From Amycolatopsis sp. 2-15 (lineage in GTDB: Bacteria > Actinomycetota > Actinomycetes > Mycobacteriales > Pseudonocardiaceae), in contig NZ_CP127294.1 in NCBI RefSeq assembly GCF_030285625.1, forward strand, positions 9,556,001 through 9,620,000: a stretch of 64,000 nucleotides of DNA, read 5' to 3'. The position numbers and the translations under genes were made by a program. Positions within the stretch are counted from its first letter, which is position 1. Every line of letters starts with the position of its first letter. This document shows positions 36,277 through 46,725 of the stretch, piece after piece. The notes under the pieces are model-generated. The model was not told where the DNA came from, ran no database searches, and saw nothing but the letters and a program-made list of their open reading frames with translations.

Positions 36277-38373
36277 TCACCCGATTCCAGGGATGTGGCG
36301 CACGATCAGGTCGATCACCCAGATGCCGAGGAACGGGCTCACGATGCCGCCGAGGCCGTAGATCAGCAGATTCCGGCGCAGCAGCGCGGAAGCCGACGAC
36401 GGCCGGTACCGCACGCCCCGCAGGGCCAGCGGGATCAGGCCGACGATGATCAGTGCGTTGAAGATGACGGCCGAGAGGATGGCCGACTGGGGTGTCGCCA
36501 GATGCATGATGTTCAGCGCGCCCAGCTGGGCGAAGATGGACGTGAACATCGCGGGCAGGATGGCGAAGTACTTCGCGAGGTCGTTCGCGACGCTGAACGT
36601 GGTGAGCGCGCCGCGCGTGATGAGCAGCTGCTTGCCGATCTCCACGATCTCGATGAGCTTCGTCGGGTTCGAGTCGAGGTCGACCATGTTGCCGGCCTCC
36701 TTCGCGGCCGACGTGCCCGTGTTCATCGCGACGCCGACGTCCGACTGCGCCAGCGCGGGAGCGTCGTTCGTGCCGTCACCCGTCATCGCGACGAGCCGCC
36801 CGCCTTCCTGCTCCTTCTTGATGAGCGCCATCTTGTCCTCGGGCTTGGCCTCGGCGAGGTAGTCGTCGACGCCCGCGTCCTCGGCGATGGCCTTGGCGGT
36901 GAGCGGGTTGTCACCCGTGATCATCACCGTCTTGATGCCCATCGAACGCAGTTCTTCGAACCGTTCCTTCATGCCCGGCTTGACCACGTCGGACAGCCGG
37001 ATCACACCGCGCACGAACGCGTTGCCGGCGGTGTTTTCGGCGACCACCAGCGGCGTCCCGCCCTGCTGGCTGATCTCGTCGACGATCCGCTCGGTCTCGT
37101 CCGGCATCGCCCCGCCTCGCTCGCGCACCCACTGGCGCACGGCCGAGGTGGCGCCCTTGCGGACCTCGCGGTCGCCGAGGTCGACACCGCTCATCCGGGT
37201 CTGCGCCGTGAACGGCACGAACTCGGCGAGCTTCTCGTTGTCGCCGGCGGTTTCGGGCAGGCCGTGGTTGGCCGCGATCAGCTCGATGATGCTGCGGCCC
37301 TCGGGCGTGCCGTCGGCGAGGCTGGACAGCCGGGCCGCGCGGGCCAGATCGTCCATCGTGGACCCGCCGACGGGGATCAGTTCGGTGGCCTTGCGGTTGC
37401 CGAAGGTGATCGTGCCCGTCTTGTCGAGCAGCAGCGTCGAGACGTCGCCCGCGGCTTCCACCGCGCGCCCGGACGTAGCGAGCACGTTGCGCTGCACCAG
37501 CCGGTCCATGCCCGCGATGCCGATGGCGCTCAGCAGCGCGCCGATCGTGGTCGGGATCAGGCAGACGAGCAGCGCCGTCAGCACGATCACCGACTGCTCC
37601 TTGCCCGAGTACCCGGCCATCGGCTGCAGCGCCACCACGGCGAGCAGGAAGATGATGGTCAGGGTCGAGAGCAGGATCGTCAGCGCGATCTCGTTGGGCG
37701 TCTTCTGCCGGGAAGCGCCTTCCACCAACGCGATCATGCGGTCCACGAAGGACTCACCGGGCTTGGTGGTGATCTTCACGACGATCCGGTCGGACAGCAC
37801 GGTGGTGCCACCCGTCACGGCCGAGCGGTCGCCGCCCGACTCGCGGATGACCGGCGCCGACTCGCCCGTGATGGCCGACTCGTCGACGGTCGCGATGCCC
37901 TCGACGACGTCACCGTCACCCGGGATGATCTGGCCGGCCTCGACGACGACCAGGTCGCCGACGCGCAGGTCGACCCCGGGCACGCTCTCCTCGGAGCCGT
38001 CTTCGGTCAGCCGCCGCGCGACCGTCTCCTTTTTGGACCTGCGCAGCGACTCTGCCTGCGCCTTGCCGCGTCCTTCGGCGACGGCCTCGGCGAGGTTCGC
38101 GAACAGCACGGTGAGCCACAGCCACACCGCGACGAGGATCGCGAACACGCTCGGCTCGACGATCGCGAACACCGTGGTGAGCGCCGAACCGGCCCACACC
38201 ACGAACATCACGGGGTTCTTCAGCTGGTGCTTGGGGTTGAGCTTGCGCAGCGCCTCGGGCAACGAGAGCCAGAGCTGGCGCGCGTTGAACGCGCCCGCTC
38301 CGACGCGGCCCGCGTTCTCCGCGTGGTGCTGCCGGTCTTCCAGGGGACTTCGTGGGGTTTCGGTGACTGTCAT
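36277..38373 (-). CDS. kdpB: K+-transporting P-type ATPase subunit KdpB
   Basis: A 698-residue catalytic ATPase of the KdpFABC potassium pump. P-type motifs are [19 protein letters not shown] (actuator), [21 protein letters not shown], the phosphorylation site [45 protein letters not shown] and [21 protein letters not shown]. The seven to eight membrane segments are in the expected places. Its ATG overlaps the kdpA stop (ATGA). Confidence 0.97.
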   Translation of the reverse strand: MTVTETPRSPLEDRQHHAENAGRVGAGAFNARQLWLSLPEALRKLNPKHQLKNPVMFVVWAGSALTTVFAIVEPSVFAILVAVWLWLTVLFANLAEAVAEGRGKAQAESLRRSKKETVARRLTEDGSEESVPGVDLRVGDLVVVEAGQIIPGDGDVVEGIATVDESAITGESAPVIRESGGDRSAVTGGTTVLSDRIVVKITTKPGESFVDRMIALVEGASRQKTPNEIALTILLSTLTIIFLLAVVALQPMAGYSGKEQSVIVLTALLVCLIPTTIGALLSAIGIAGMDRLVQRNVLATSGRAVEAAGDVSTLLLDKTGTITFGNRKATELIPVGGSTMDDLARAARLSSLADGTPEGRSIIELIAANHGLPETAGDNEKLAEFVPFTAQTRMSGVDLGDREVRKGATSAVRQWVRERGGAMPDETERIVDEISQQGGTPLVVAENTAGNAFVRGVIRLSDVVKPGMKERFEELRSMGIKTVMITGDNPLTAKAIAEDAGVDDYLAEAKPEDKMALIKKEQEGGRLVAMTGDGTNDAPALAQSDVGVAMNTGTSAAKEAGNMVDLDSNPTKLIEIVEIGKQLLITRGALTTFSVANDLAKYFAILPAMFTSIFAQLGALNIMHLATPQSAILSAVIFNALIIVGLIPLALRGVRYRPSSASALLRRNLLIYGLGGIVSPFLGIWVIDLIVRHIPGIG

Positions 38374-40031
38374 GCCAACGCCTCCGCAACGGGCCCGAGC
38401 GCGAGCGCCGGGACGAAAGTGAGGGCCGCGACGAGGACGATGGTTCCGGTGAGCATCGTGGCGAACAGCGGCCCGGTGGTGGGCAGGGTGCCGGCGGTCT
38501 CGGGAACCTTCTTCTGCTTGGCCAGCGAACCGGCCAGGCAGAGGACCGCGATGATCGGGACGAACCGGCCGAGCAGCATCGCGACGCCGAACGAGGACTG
38601 GAACCAGTTGCTCGTGGCGGTCAGGCCGCCGAAGGCACTGCCGTTGTTGTTCGAGGTCGAGGCGTAGCCGTAGAGGACCTCCGACAGGCCGTGCGCGCCC
38701 GAGTTGCCCAGCGCGCTCTGCGTGTCGGGCATCGCCAAGGCGATCCCGGCGCCGACGAGCACGAGCGTCGGCATCGCGAGCATCGAGATCGCCGCGGCGG
38801 TGACCTCCCGCTTGCCGAGCTTCTTGCCCAGGTACTCCGGCGTGCGCCCGACCATCAGGCCCGCGAGGAACATCGCGATCACGGCCATCACGAGGATGCC
38901 GTAGAGACCGGTGCCGACGCCGCCCGGCGAGATCTCGCCGAAGAGCATGTTCAGCAACGGACCGCCGCCGCCCAGGCCCGAGAGGCTGTCGTGCGCGCCG
39001 TTGATCGCGCCCGTGGACGTACCCGTTGTCGTATCGGCGAAGATCGACGTGAGGCTCAGCCCGAAGCGTTGTTCCTTGCCCTCCATGTTGGCTCCGGCGG
39101 CCAGCGCGGCCGGGCTGTTGGTGAAGGACTCCGCGGTCCAGATCAGGGCCAGCATGGCGCCCCACAGCACGCCCATCACCGACAGCAGGACGTAGCCCTG
39201 CTTCTTGTTGCCCACCAGCTGCCCGAAGGTACGGGTGAGGCTGACCGGGATCACGAGGATCAGGAACATCTCGATGAGGTTCGTCCACGCGTTGGGGTTC
39301 TCGAACGGGTGCGAGGAGTTCGCGTTGAAGATCCCGCCGCCGTTGGTGCCGAGCTCCTTGATCGTCTCCTGGCTCGCCGCTGGCGCCAGCGCGATGGTGC
39401 TCTGGCTGCCGTCGGGGTTCGTCACCGCGACGCCGGAGTGGAGACTCTGCACCACACCCAGGCCGATGAGCACGATCGCGAAGACGAACGCCATCGGCAG
39501 CAGCACGCGGATCGTGCCGCGCGTGAGGTCCACCCAGAAGTTGCCGAGGCGGTCGGTCTTCGAGCGGATGAACCCGCGCGTCACCGCGATCGCGACGGCC
39601 AGGCCCACGCCCGCCGACACGAAGTTCTGCACGGTGAGGCCGGTCATCTGCACGAAGTGGCCCATCGTCGTCTCGGGGACGTAGGACTGCCAGTTCGTGT
39701 TCGCCACGAAGCTCGCCGCCGTGTTGAACGCGACCGAGGGCGACACCGCGCCGCGGCCGAAGTTCCACGGCAGCACCGACTGCAGGCGCTGCAGCAGGTA
39801 GAGCAGGACGATCGACGCGAAAGAGAACCCGAGCACCCCGGACGCGTACGTCTTCCAGTGTTGCTCGGAGTCCGGGTTGACGCGGACGATCTTGTAGAAG
39901 ACCTTTTCGACCCGCCAGTGCTTCCCGTTCGAGAAGACGCGGGCCATGTAGTCGCCGAGCGGTTTGTAGACCACCGCCAGGGCGACGAGCAGCAGACCGA
40001 CCTGGACGAGGCCGGCACCGACATCACTCAT
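38370..40031 (-). CDS. kdpA: K+-transporting ATPase subunit KdpA
   Basis: A 553-residue potassium channel-like subunit with about 10 membrane segments. The four degenerate selectivity-filter regions are recognisable, for example [37 protein letters not shown] and [16 protein letters not shown]. It gives ion selectivity to KdpFABC. Its ATG shares TGATG with kdpF, so translation of kdpF, A, B and C is coupled through overlaps. Confidence 0.96.
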   Translation of the reverse strand: MSDVGAGLVQVGLLLVALAVVYKPLGDYMARVFSNGKHWRVEKVFYKIVRVNPDSEQHWKTYASGVLGFSFASIVLLYLLQRLQSVLPWNFGRGAVSPSVAFNTAASFVANTNWQSYVPETTMGHFVQMTGLTVQNFVSAGVGLAVAIAVTRGFIRSKTDRLGNFWVDLTRGTIRVLLPMAFVFAIVLIGLGVVQSLHSGVAVTNPDGSQSTIALAPAASQETIKELGTNGGGIFNANSSHPFENPNAWTNLIEMFLILVIPVSLTRTFGQLVGNKKQGYVLLSVMGVLWGAMLALIWTAESFTNSPAALAAGANMEGKEQRFGLSLTSIFADTTTGTSTGAINGAHDSLSGLGGGGPLLNMLFGEISPGGVGTGLYGILVMAVIAMFLAGLMVGRTPEYLGKKLGKREVTAAAISMLAMPTLVLVGAGIALAMPDTQSALGNSGAHGLSEVLYGYASTSNNNGSAFGGLTATSNWFQSSFGVAMLLGRFVPIIAVLCLAGSLAKQKKVPETAGTLPTTGPLFATMLTGTIVLVAALTFVPALALGPVAEALA

Positions 40032-40132
40032 CAGAACTTCTCCGGCCTCACCAGTGCGATGAACAGGTAGACGATCAGGCCCAGCGCCAGCAGTCCGCCG
40101 ACGATGTTGGCCACGGTGCCCGCGCCGCTCAC
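40031..40132 (-). CDS. kdpF: K+-transporting ATPase subunit KdpF
   Basis: A 33-residue single-span peptide (VSGAGTVANIVGGLLALGLI, ending RPEKF), matching the small KdpF subunit that stabilises the Kdp complex in the membrane. GTG at 40132 overlaps the stop of the preceding 27-residue ORF (GTGA), and its own stop overlaps the kdpA ATG (TGATG). Confidence 0.88.
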   Translation of the reverse strand: MSGAGTVANIVGGLLALGLIVYLFIALVRPEKF

Positions 40133-40212
40133 AGCTTCTCCATCCCGCGCAGGGTCAGGGCGAGGACCACGAACACGCCGATCGTGAGCAAGGCGTACAA
40201 CAAGTCGGCCAC
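40129..40212 (-). CDS. 27-residue membrane peptide, first cistron of the kdp operon
   Basis: A very short ORF: GTG at 40212 preceded by AGAGG at 6 nt, encoding VADLLYALLTIGVFVVLALT, then LRGMEKL. It is one hydrophobic helix with a short positive C-terminus. The stop overlaps the kdpF start (GTGA), the same coupling used along the whole operon, which argues that it is translated. It is not KdpF, which follows it. I recall comparable unnamed small ORFs ahead of kdpF in other actinobacteria. A structural or regulatory role in Kdp is a guess. Confidence 0.65.
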   Translation of the reverse strand: MADLLYALLTIGVFVVLALTLRGMEKL

Positions 40213-40230
40213 AAGGCACCTCTCAAGACA

Positions 40231-40251
40231 GGTCACCCGGGGCGGGTGACC
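40231..40251 (-). promoter_or_regulatory. Hairpin in the kdp leader
   Basis: GGTCACCC (40231-40238) and GGGTGACC (40244-40251) are perfect 8-bp arms around a 5-nt loop, 18 bp upstream of the first kdp cistron. On the transcript this would form a stable hairpin just before the Shine-Dalgarno. It could be an operator, an mRNA stabiliser or a translational control element. No known riboswitch pattern was recognised. Confidence 0.45.
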
Positions 40252-40300
40252 GTTGGACGACGCAACTGTGCGGTCGTAGCGCTGCGTGATGGAGCCGGTC

Positions 40301-40349
40301 TGACGCCTCCTTGACGCGCTCTCCTGGGCCATTTACGCGCTCTTGACAC
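40301..40349 (-). promoter_or_regulatory. Candidate KdpE-binding direct repeats
   Basis: On the kdp (minus) strand GCGTCA occurs twice, 11 bp apart (complement TGACGC at 40301-40306 and 40312-40317). A related GTGTCA lies 32 bp further upstream (40344-40349). Direct repeats at one helical turn are the usual layout for OmpR-class regulators such as KdpE. They lie about 90-140 bp upstream of the first cistron. Assignment to KdpE is inference. Confidence 0.4.
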
Positions 40350-40427
40350 CGGGTGACCCCCGCCACCGCCGTTCGCCTGGTACCCGATGGCGTTCGGTTG
40401 ATCTTGACCGGTGACGCCAAGTAGTTG

Positions 40428-40440
40428 GTGAGTGACTCAC
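40428..40440. promoter_or_regulatory. Palindrome in the kdp/asnB intergenic region
   Basis: GTGAGT-G-ACTCAC is a perfect 6-bp inverted repeat in the 349-bp gap between the divergent kdp operon and asnB, about 120 bp upstream of asnB. It could be an operator for either side. No matching regulator is adjacent. The rest of the gap holds the other elements listed here and no gene. Confidence 0.3.
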
Positions 40441-40506
40441 ACCACAATCCGTAGTGGATCTACGACGGAGCGTGCAATTCGGGCAGACATGGCCCACCCG
40501 GCTGTG

Positions 40507-40536
40507 TTACACCAGTGTTTCGAATAGTTGTATTAC
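40507..40536 (+). promoter_or_regulatory. Candidate asnB promoter
   Basis: TTACAC (40507-40512), an 18-bp spacer and TATTAC (40531-40536) lie in the most AT-rich part of the gap. They would give a leader of about 20 nt containing the strong CGGAGG site (40549-40554) 7 nt before the asnB ATG. Predicted from spacing only. Confidence 0.35.
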
Positions 40537-40561
40537 CTAAGCAAATCACGGAGGCACGCGG

Positions 40562-42400
40562 ATGTGCGGAATCGCCGGCTGGGTTTCCTACGACTCTGAC
40601 CTGTCACAACGGCAGGAGATCGTCGACGCGATGACGGAGACGATGGCGTGCCGCGGCCCGGACGACCGCGGCACGTGGGTGCGCCGCAACGTCGCGCTCG
40701 GGCACCGCAGGCTCGCGATCATCGACCTGCCGGGCGGCCGCCAGCCCATGAGCGTGCGCACGCCCAACGGCGAAATCTCCATGGTCTACAGCGGCGAGGC
40801 CTACAACTTCACCGAACTTCGTGAAGAACTCACGAAGCTCGGGCACACGTGGGAGACCGACAGCGACACCGAGGTCGTGCTCCACGGATACCTGCAGTGG
40901 GGCGACGCGGTCGTCGACCACCTGAACGGCATGTACGCGTTCGCGATCTGGGACGAGCGCGACCAGAAACTCGTGATGATCCGCGACCGCATGGGGATCA
41001 AGCCGTTCTACTACTACCCGACGCGCGACGGCGTGCTGTTCGGCTCGGAGCCCAAGGCGATCCTGGCCAACCCGCTGGCGAGCCGCGTCGTGGACAGCGA
41101 CGGCCTGCGCGAGCTGATGGCGTTCACCAAGCGCCCCGGCTGGTCGCTGTGGAAGGGCATGGCCGAGGTCGAGCCGGGCACCGTCGTCACGGTGTCGAAG
41201 GAAGGCATCCGCACTCGCACGTACTGGAAGCTCGACGCGAAGCAGCACACCGACGACCAGGAGACCACCGTCGCGCGCGTGCGCGAGCTGATGACCGACA
41301 TCGTCAACCGCCAACTCGTGGCCGACGTGCCGCGCTGCGTGCTTCTCTCGGGCGGGCTCGACTCCAGCGCCGTCACGGGTCTCGCGGCCGCGCGGCTGGC
41401 CGAGCAGGGTGAGCAGCTGCGCACGTTCTCGGTCGACTTCACGGGCCAGGAGGAGAACTTCAAGCCGGACGAGATGCGCGACACCCCGGACTCGCCGTTC
41501 ATCCGCGACGTCGCGAAACTCGTCGGCTCGGCGCACCAGGACGTGATCCTCAACCCGGCCGAGCTGTCCGATCCGGAGGTGCGCCGCACCGTGCTGCGGG
41601 CCCGCGACATCCCGGCCGGCCTCGGCGACATGGACACGTCGCTGTACCTGCTGTTCAAGGCGATTCGCGGCGAGTCCACGGTGGCCCTGTCGGGCGAGTC
41701 GGCCGACGAGGTGTTCGGCGGCTACCGCTGGTTCCACGACGAGTCCGTGCACGCCGACACGTTCCCGTGGCTGGCGTTCCGCTCGGGCCTGATGACGGAG
41801 CGGGAAGCGTTGCTGCGCCCCGACGTCGCCACGCACCTGAGCCTCGCCGACTACGTGGCCGACCAGTACCGCACGGCCGTGGACAAGGTCGAGCACCTCG
41901 ACGGCGAATCGGAGCAGGAGGCGCGCATGCGCACCATCTGCAACCTCCACCTGAGCCGCTTCGTGCGAATGCTGCTCGACCGCAAGGACCGCGCGTCGAT
42001 GGCCGTGGGCCTGGAGGTGCGCGTGCCGTTCTGCGACCACCGGCTCGTGGAGTACGTCTACAACACGCCCTGGTCGCTCAAGACGTTCGACGGCCGCGAG
42101 AAGAGCCTCCTGCGGCACGCGACCAAGCACGTGCTGCCGGACTCGGTACGCGACCGCGTGAAGAGCCCCTACCCGTCCACCCAGGACCCCGGCTACCCCG
42201 CCGCGTTGCAGCAGCAGGTGAAGGAAGTCCTGGCGGAGCGCGACAACCCGGTGTTCCAGCTCGTGAGCCGCGAGTGGCTCACGAAGGTGTCCGAAGTGGA
42301 CCCGGTGACGATCGAGCCGACGCAGCGGGTCGGGATGGACCGTGCACTGGACCTGTATCACTGGTTCGACATGTACTCGCCCGAGCTGCAGCTGGACTGA
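40562..42400 (+). CDS. asnB: Asparagine synthase (glutamine-hydrolysing)
   Basis: A 612-residue class II amidotransferase making asparagine from aspartate, glutamine and ATP. Cys2 follows the initiator Met (MCGIAGWVSY) and is the glutaminase nucleophile. RGPDDRGTW, GHRRLAIIDLPGGRQPM and YSGEAYNFTELR complete the N-terminal domain (the usual YNGEIYNF is altered). The synthetase domain has the PP-loop LLSGGLDSSAVTGLAA near residue 262 and SGESADEVFGGYRWF. CGGAGG precedes the ATG. It appears to be monocistronic. Confidence 0.95.
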   Translation: MCGIAGWVSYDSDLSQRQEIVDAMTETMACRGPDDRGTWVRRNVALGHRRLAIIDLPGGRQPMSVRTPNGEISMVYSGEAYNFTELREELTKLGHTWETDSDTEVVLHGYLQWGDAVVDHLNGMYAFAIWDERDQKLVMIRDRMGIKPFYYYPTRDGVLFGSEPKAILANPLASRVVDSDGLRELMAFTKRPGWSLWKGMAEVEPGTVVTVSKEGIRTRTYWKLDAKQHTDDQETTVARVRELMTDIVNRQLVADVPRCVLLSGGLDSSAVTGLAAARLAEQGEQLRTFSVDFTGQEENFKPDEMRDTPDSPFIRDVAKLVGSAHQDVILNPAELSDPEVRRTVLRARDIPAGLGDMDTSLYLLFKAIRGESTVALSGESADEVFGGYRWFHDESVHADTFPWLAFRSGLMTEREALLRPDVATHLSLADYVADQYRTAVDKVEHLDGESEQEARMRTICNLHLSRFVRMLLDRKDRASMAVGLEVRVPFCDHRLVEYVYNTPWSLKTFDGREKSLLRHATKHVLPDSVRDRVKSPYPSTQDPGYPAALQQQVKEVLAERDNPVFQLVSREWLTKVSEVDPVTIEPTQRVGMDRALDLYHWFDMYSPELQLD

Positions 42401-42429
42401 GGTTCCTCGCCGATTCGAGTCGTGGTGCT

Positions 42430-42465
42430 GTGGTCCGCCTCCCCCGCGTCCGGGAGGCGGGCCAC
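42430..42465 (+). terminator. Terminator downstream of asnB
   Basis: GTGGtCCGCCTCCC and GGGAGGCGGgCCAC form a 14-bp stem (one G-T wobble) with an 8-nt loop, 29 bp after the asnB stop and 24 bp before the end of the convergent GNAT gene. It has no T-tract. It can serve both genes. Confidence 0.65.
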
Positions 42466-42489
42466 GGCTCGTCTTCTCGGGTCGGCGGG

Positions 42490-42993
42490 TCAGAGTTCGA
42501 GGCTGGCGTCCACGTCGGCGCCGTGTACGTCGAGGTCCGCGCCGGTGCCGGTGAGCAGGCGGCGGGCGGCGGCGTTGTCCACGGTGGTCGAGGCGATGAA
42601 CCGGGCCGCGCCACCGTCGCGCGCGGCTTCGAGGAGCACTTCCGTCACGCGCTTGCCGATGCCGTGCCCGCGCACCGAGCGGCCCAGCCACACGCCGGCC
42701 TCGACCTCGACGGCCGAGGGACCGTGCACGGGCTGCAGGCGCGCCGCCCCGGCCGCGCGGCCGTCGACCTCGACGAGCCACGTGGTTTCGATCGCGGTGT
42801 CCGGGTCGAGGCAGCGCCGCCGGTGGAACGCGAGAAACGCCTCGCACCGCTCGGGCGTCCAGCCCGGCGGTCCCTCCATCGGAGGCATCACCTCGAGCGC
42901 GTCGGCGTCGGCGACCGCGGCCTCGAGCAGCCGGCGCAGGGCCGGCTCGTCGAGGGGGGTCAGCACGATCTCGGAATCGGAGGCTCCGGTCAC
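42490..42993 (-). CDS. GNAT-family N-acetyltransferase
   Basis: A 167-residue Gcn5-related acetyltransferase. The acetyl-CoA-binding segment is VWLGRSVRGHGIGKRVTEVLL near residue 110, and FIASTTVDNAAARRLLTGTG follows as the usual C-terminal helix and strand. GTG at 42993 (VTGASDSEIVLTPL) is taken as start because longer frames run into the divergent aldo/keto reductase promoter. No strong Shine-Dalgarno is seen. The substrate is unknown. Confidence 0.78.
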   Translation of the reverse strand: MTGASDSEIVLTPLDEPALRRLLEAAVADADALEVMPPMEGPPGWTPERCEAFLAFHRRRCLDPDTAIETTWLVEVDGRAAGAARLQPVHGPSAVEVEAGVWLGRSVRGHGIGKRVTEVLLEAARDGGAARFIASTTVDNAAARRLLTGTGADLDVHGADVDASLEL

Positions 42994-43031
42994 ACCGGAA
43001 AGCTTGGCACGAGGATCTTGTGCACGCGACC

Positions 43032-43049
43032 TGGTAATACGGCTTACCA
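43032..43049. promoter_or_regulatory. Inverted repeat between GNAT and aldo/keto reductase genes
   Basis: TGGTAA (43032-43037) and TTACCA (43044-43049) are perfect 6-bp arms separated by TACGGC, in the 174-bp gap between two divergent genes. An 18-bp symmetric site in this position is a good operator candidate. No regulator gene is adjacent. Confidence 0.4.
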
Positions 43050-43167
43050 ACGTGGCGGTCAACGGGCAACGTGACGACTGTCCAGTGTGGAAGGACTCCA
43101 CGGCTCGAGGCTTCGTCGCTAGGGTGGTTCCGTTCGGTGTCTTCGATGAGAACAGGAGCGGCCTTCG

Positions 43168-44145
<978 letters not shown>

Positions 44146-44155
44146 GTTTGTTCGT

Positions 44156-44192
44156 GCCCCGATGTGGTCTCGTTTCGAGTCCACATCGGGGC
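44156..44192. terminator. Bidirectional terminator hairpin
   Basis: GCCCCGATGTGG (44156-44167) and CCACATCGGGGC (44181-44192) are perfect 12-bp arms. The 13-nt loop holds a further CTCG/CGAG stem. It lies between convergent aldo/keto reductase and iolG stops, so it likely ends both transcripts. Confidence 0.8.
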
Positions 44193-44202
44193 CACGTAAG
44201 AC

Positions 44203-45204
44203 CTACCGGCGAACCTCGCGCACCTCCACCGGACGCCCTTCCCGCCGCGAGAGTTCACAAGCCTCCGCGATGTAAAAAGCCTCCAGCGCATCCTCGGCAC
44301 CCGCGGGGCTCGGCGCCCGGCCGGCGGCGACGTCCAGGAAAGCCGCCAACTCAGCCGCATAAGCCGGCCGGAAGCGTTCCATGAAGCCGGGATACGCGGG
44401 GCCCGGCAAGGGGGTCACGCCCGGTTCCACGGAGTGCAAAGGAGACCGGTCGTCCAGCCCCACCACCACGCCCGACCGGGAACCGAGGGCCTCGAAGCGA
44501 ACGTCGTAGCCCGCGCCGTTGTAGCGGGTCAGCGAGACGGTGGCGAGGGTGCCGTCGTCGAGGGTGAGGAGGACCGCGGCGGTGTCGACGTCGCCGGCTT
44601 CGACGAAGAACTGCTCGCCGCGGTTGGCGCCGACCGCGTAGGCCGAAACGACCTCGCGGCCGGTGACCCAGCGGACGATGTCGAAGTCGTGCACGCCGCA
44701 GTCGCGGAACAAACCACCGGAGTGGGGGACGTAGGCGGCGGGCGGGGGTTCGGGGTCCAAGGTGGTGGCGCGGACGGTGTGGAGCCAGCCCAGCTCACCC
44801 GAAGTGACAGCAGCGCGCGCGGCCTGGTAGCCGGCGTCGAAGCGGCGTTGGAAGCCGATCTGGACCGGCACCGGCGAGCCCGCGATGTGGTCGATGACCG
44901 CCAGGGTGCCGGTGATGTCGGCGGCCACCGGCTTTTCGCAGAACACCGGGAGGCCCGCGTCGACGGCCTTCATGATCAGGTCCGGGTGGGCGTCGGTGGC
45001 CGCGGTGACCACGAGGGCGTCCAGGCCCGCCCCGAACAGCTCAGAGATCCCCGACGCGGCCTCGACGCCGAGTTTCGCGGCCGTGGCCTGGGCACGCACG
45101 GCGTCGACGTCGGCGACGACCACCGAGGAGACCCCGTCGAAGCCCTTGAGCGTTTCGGCGTGGGCGGTGCCGATCCGGCCGGTGCCCGCCAGTCCCAACC
45201 TCAT
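44203..45204 (-). CDS. iolG: Inositol 2-dehydrogenase-type oxidoreductase (Gfo/Idh/MocA)
   Basis: A 333-residue NAD-dependent dehydrogenase, expected to oxidise myo-inositol to scyllo-inosose. The Rossmann motif is GLAGTGRIGTAHAE at residues 4-17, the conserved EKP motif is in VFCEKPVA near residue 92, and the catalytic segment FRDCGVHDFDIVRWVTG follows near residue 165. It is the third gene of the minus-strand arm lacI-iolA-iolG, 28 bp after iolA. Another sugar dehydrogenase activity cannot be excluded, but the locus makes iolG the best reading. Confidence 0.82.
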   Translation of the reverse strand: MRLGLAGTGRIGTAHAETLKGFDGVSSVVVADVDAVRAQATAAKLGVEAASGISELFGAGLDALVVTAATDAHPDLIMKAVDAGLPVFCEKPVAADITGTLAVIDHIAGSPVPVQIGFQRRFDAGYQAARAAVTSGELGWLHTVRATTLDPEPPPAAYVPHSGGLFRDCGVHDFDIVRWVTGREVVSAYAVGANRGEQFFVEAGDVDTAAVLLTLDDGTLATVSLTRYNGAGYDVRFEALGSRSGVVVGLDDRSPLHSVEPGVTPLPGPAYPGFMERFRPAYAAELAAFLDVAAGRAPSPAGAEDALEAFYIAEACELSRREGRPVEVREVRR

Positions 45205-45232
45205 CGTGGAAGCCTCCTGCTCGTCGGAAGAA

Positions 45233-46717
45233 TCAGTGCGTGGGAAAACCGAGGTCGACGCCGTGGGGCTGCCGCGGCCAGCGCGACGTCACGGCCTTCG
45301 CGCGGGTGTAGAAGCGCACGCCCTCGGCGCCGTGCACGTGCGTGTCGCCGAAGAGGGAGTCCTTCCAGCCGCCGAAGGAGTAGTAGGCCATCGGCACGGG
45401 GATGGGCACGTTGATGCCGACCATCCCGACGGTGACGCGCCGCTCGAACTCGCGCGCGGCCAGGCCGTCGGTGGTGAAGATGGCGGTGCCGTTGCCGTAC
45501 GGGTTGGCGTTGACCAGCTCCAGTGCCGCCTCGAACGTCTCGGCGCGCACGACCGACAGCACCGGGCCGAAGATCTCGTCGGTGTACACGGTCATGTCCG
45601 GCGTCACGTGGTCGAGCAGCGTCGGGCCGACCCAGAAGCCGTCCTCACGAGCCGCGAGACCACGGCCGTCGACGACCACCGAAGCACCCGCCCGTTCACC
45701 GGCGTCCACATAGGACACAATCCGGTCCCGCGCGGCAGCGGTCACGACCGGTCCCATCTGCGACGAAGCGTCCACCCCGGGCCCCGTCGTCAGAGAACGC
45801 GTCCGCGAGGCGATCGCCGAGACCAGCTCATCAGCCGTGTCACCCACCGCGACGACCACCGAGATCGCCATGCACCGCTCCCCCGCGCTGCCGTACCCGG
45901 CGGACACGGCGGCGTCGGCCGCACCGGCGACATCGGCGTCGGGCAGCACCACCATGTGGTTCTTCGCCCCGCCGAGCGCCTGCACGCGCTTGCCCGCCGC
46001 CGTCGCGGTCTCGTACACGTGCCGCGCGATCGGCGTCGAACCCACGAACGACACTCCCGCGACGTCCGGATGCGTCAGCAAGGCGTTCACCGCCGCGGCG
46101 TCACCCTGCACCACGTTCAGCACGCCCGGCGGCAACCCGGCCTCGGAGAACAGCTCCGCCAGCCGCACCGACGCCGACGGATCCCGGTCCGAAGGCTTGA
46201 GCACAAACGTGTTCCCGCACGCGATTGCCACCGGGAACATCCACATCGGCACCATCACCGGGAAGTTGAACGGCGTGATCCCGGCGACCACGCCCAGCGG
46301 CTGGCGCAGCGAATACGCGTCGATCCCCCGCGAGACCTGCTCCGAGTGCTCACCCTTGAGCACCTGCGCGATGCCGCACGCGAACTCCACCACCTCCAGC
46401 CCGCGCTGCACCTCGCCCGCGGCATCGGAGAGCACCTTGCCGTGCTCGGCGGTGATCAGCGCGGCCAGCTCGTCGCGGTGGGAGTCCACCAGCTGGCGGA
46501 ACGCGAACATGATCTTCGTGCGCTGCGCCAGCGAACTGTCGGCCCACTCGCGCGAGGCCTTCACCGCCGACGCGACCGCGGCGTCCACATCGGACGGGTC
46601 GGCGAGCACCACCTGCCGCGCCACCTCACCGGTGGCCGGCTGGAAGACGTCGCCACGGCGGCTCGAGACGCCGGCCGTGCGGGCGCCGTCGATCCAGTGC
46701 TGGACGAGTTCGGTCAC
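45233..46717 (-). CDS. iolA: Methylmalonate-semialdehyde dehydrogenase (IolA/MmsA)
   Basis: A 494-residue CoA-acylating aldehyde dehydrogenase, the last step of inositol catabolism (malonic semialdehyde to acetyl-CoA and CO2). Motifs are [23 protein letters not shown], the nucleotide-site [26 protein letters not shown] and the catalytic cysteine in [37 protein letters not shown] near the C-terminus is typical of MmsA. The GTG start follows TAGGAGC, which overlaps the lacI stop codon, so both genes are coupled. Confidence 0.92.
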   Translation of the reverse strand: MTELVQHWIDGARTAGVSSRRGDVFQPATGEVARQVVLADPSDVDAAVASAVKASREWADSSLAQRTKIMFAFRQLVDSHRDELAALITAEHGKVLSDAAGEVQRGLEVVEFACGIAQVLKGEHSEQVSRGIDAYSLRQPLGVVAGITPFNFPVMVPMWMFPVAIACGNTFVLKPSDRDPSASVRLAELFSEAGLPPGVLNVVQGDAAAVNALLTHPDVAGVSFVGSTPIARHVYETATAAGKRVQALGGAKNHMVVLPDADVAGAADAAVSAGYGSAGERCMAISVVVAVGDTADELVSAIASRTRSLTTGPGVDASSQMGPVVTAAARDRIVSYVDAGERAGASVVVDGRGLAAREDGFWVGPTLLDHVTPDMTVYTDEIFGPVLSVVRAETFEAALELVNANPYGNGTAIFTTDGLAAREFERRVTVGMVGINVPIPVPMAYYSFGGWKDSLFGDTHVHGAEGVRFYTRAKAVTSRWPRQPHGVDLGFPTH

Positions 46718-46725
46718 GAGAGCTC

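Noticed and set aside
40213-40561. c-di-AMP (ydaO) riboswitch controlling kdp
   Set aside because: The leader has a hairpin, but I could not identify the conserved ydaO core motifs.
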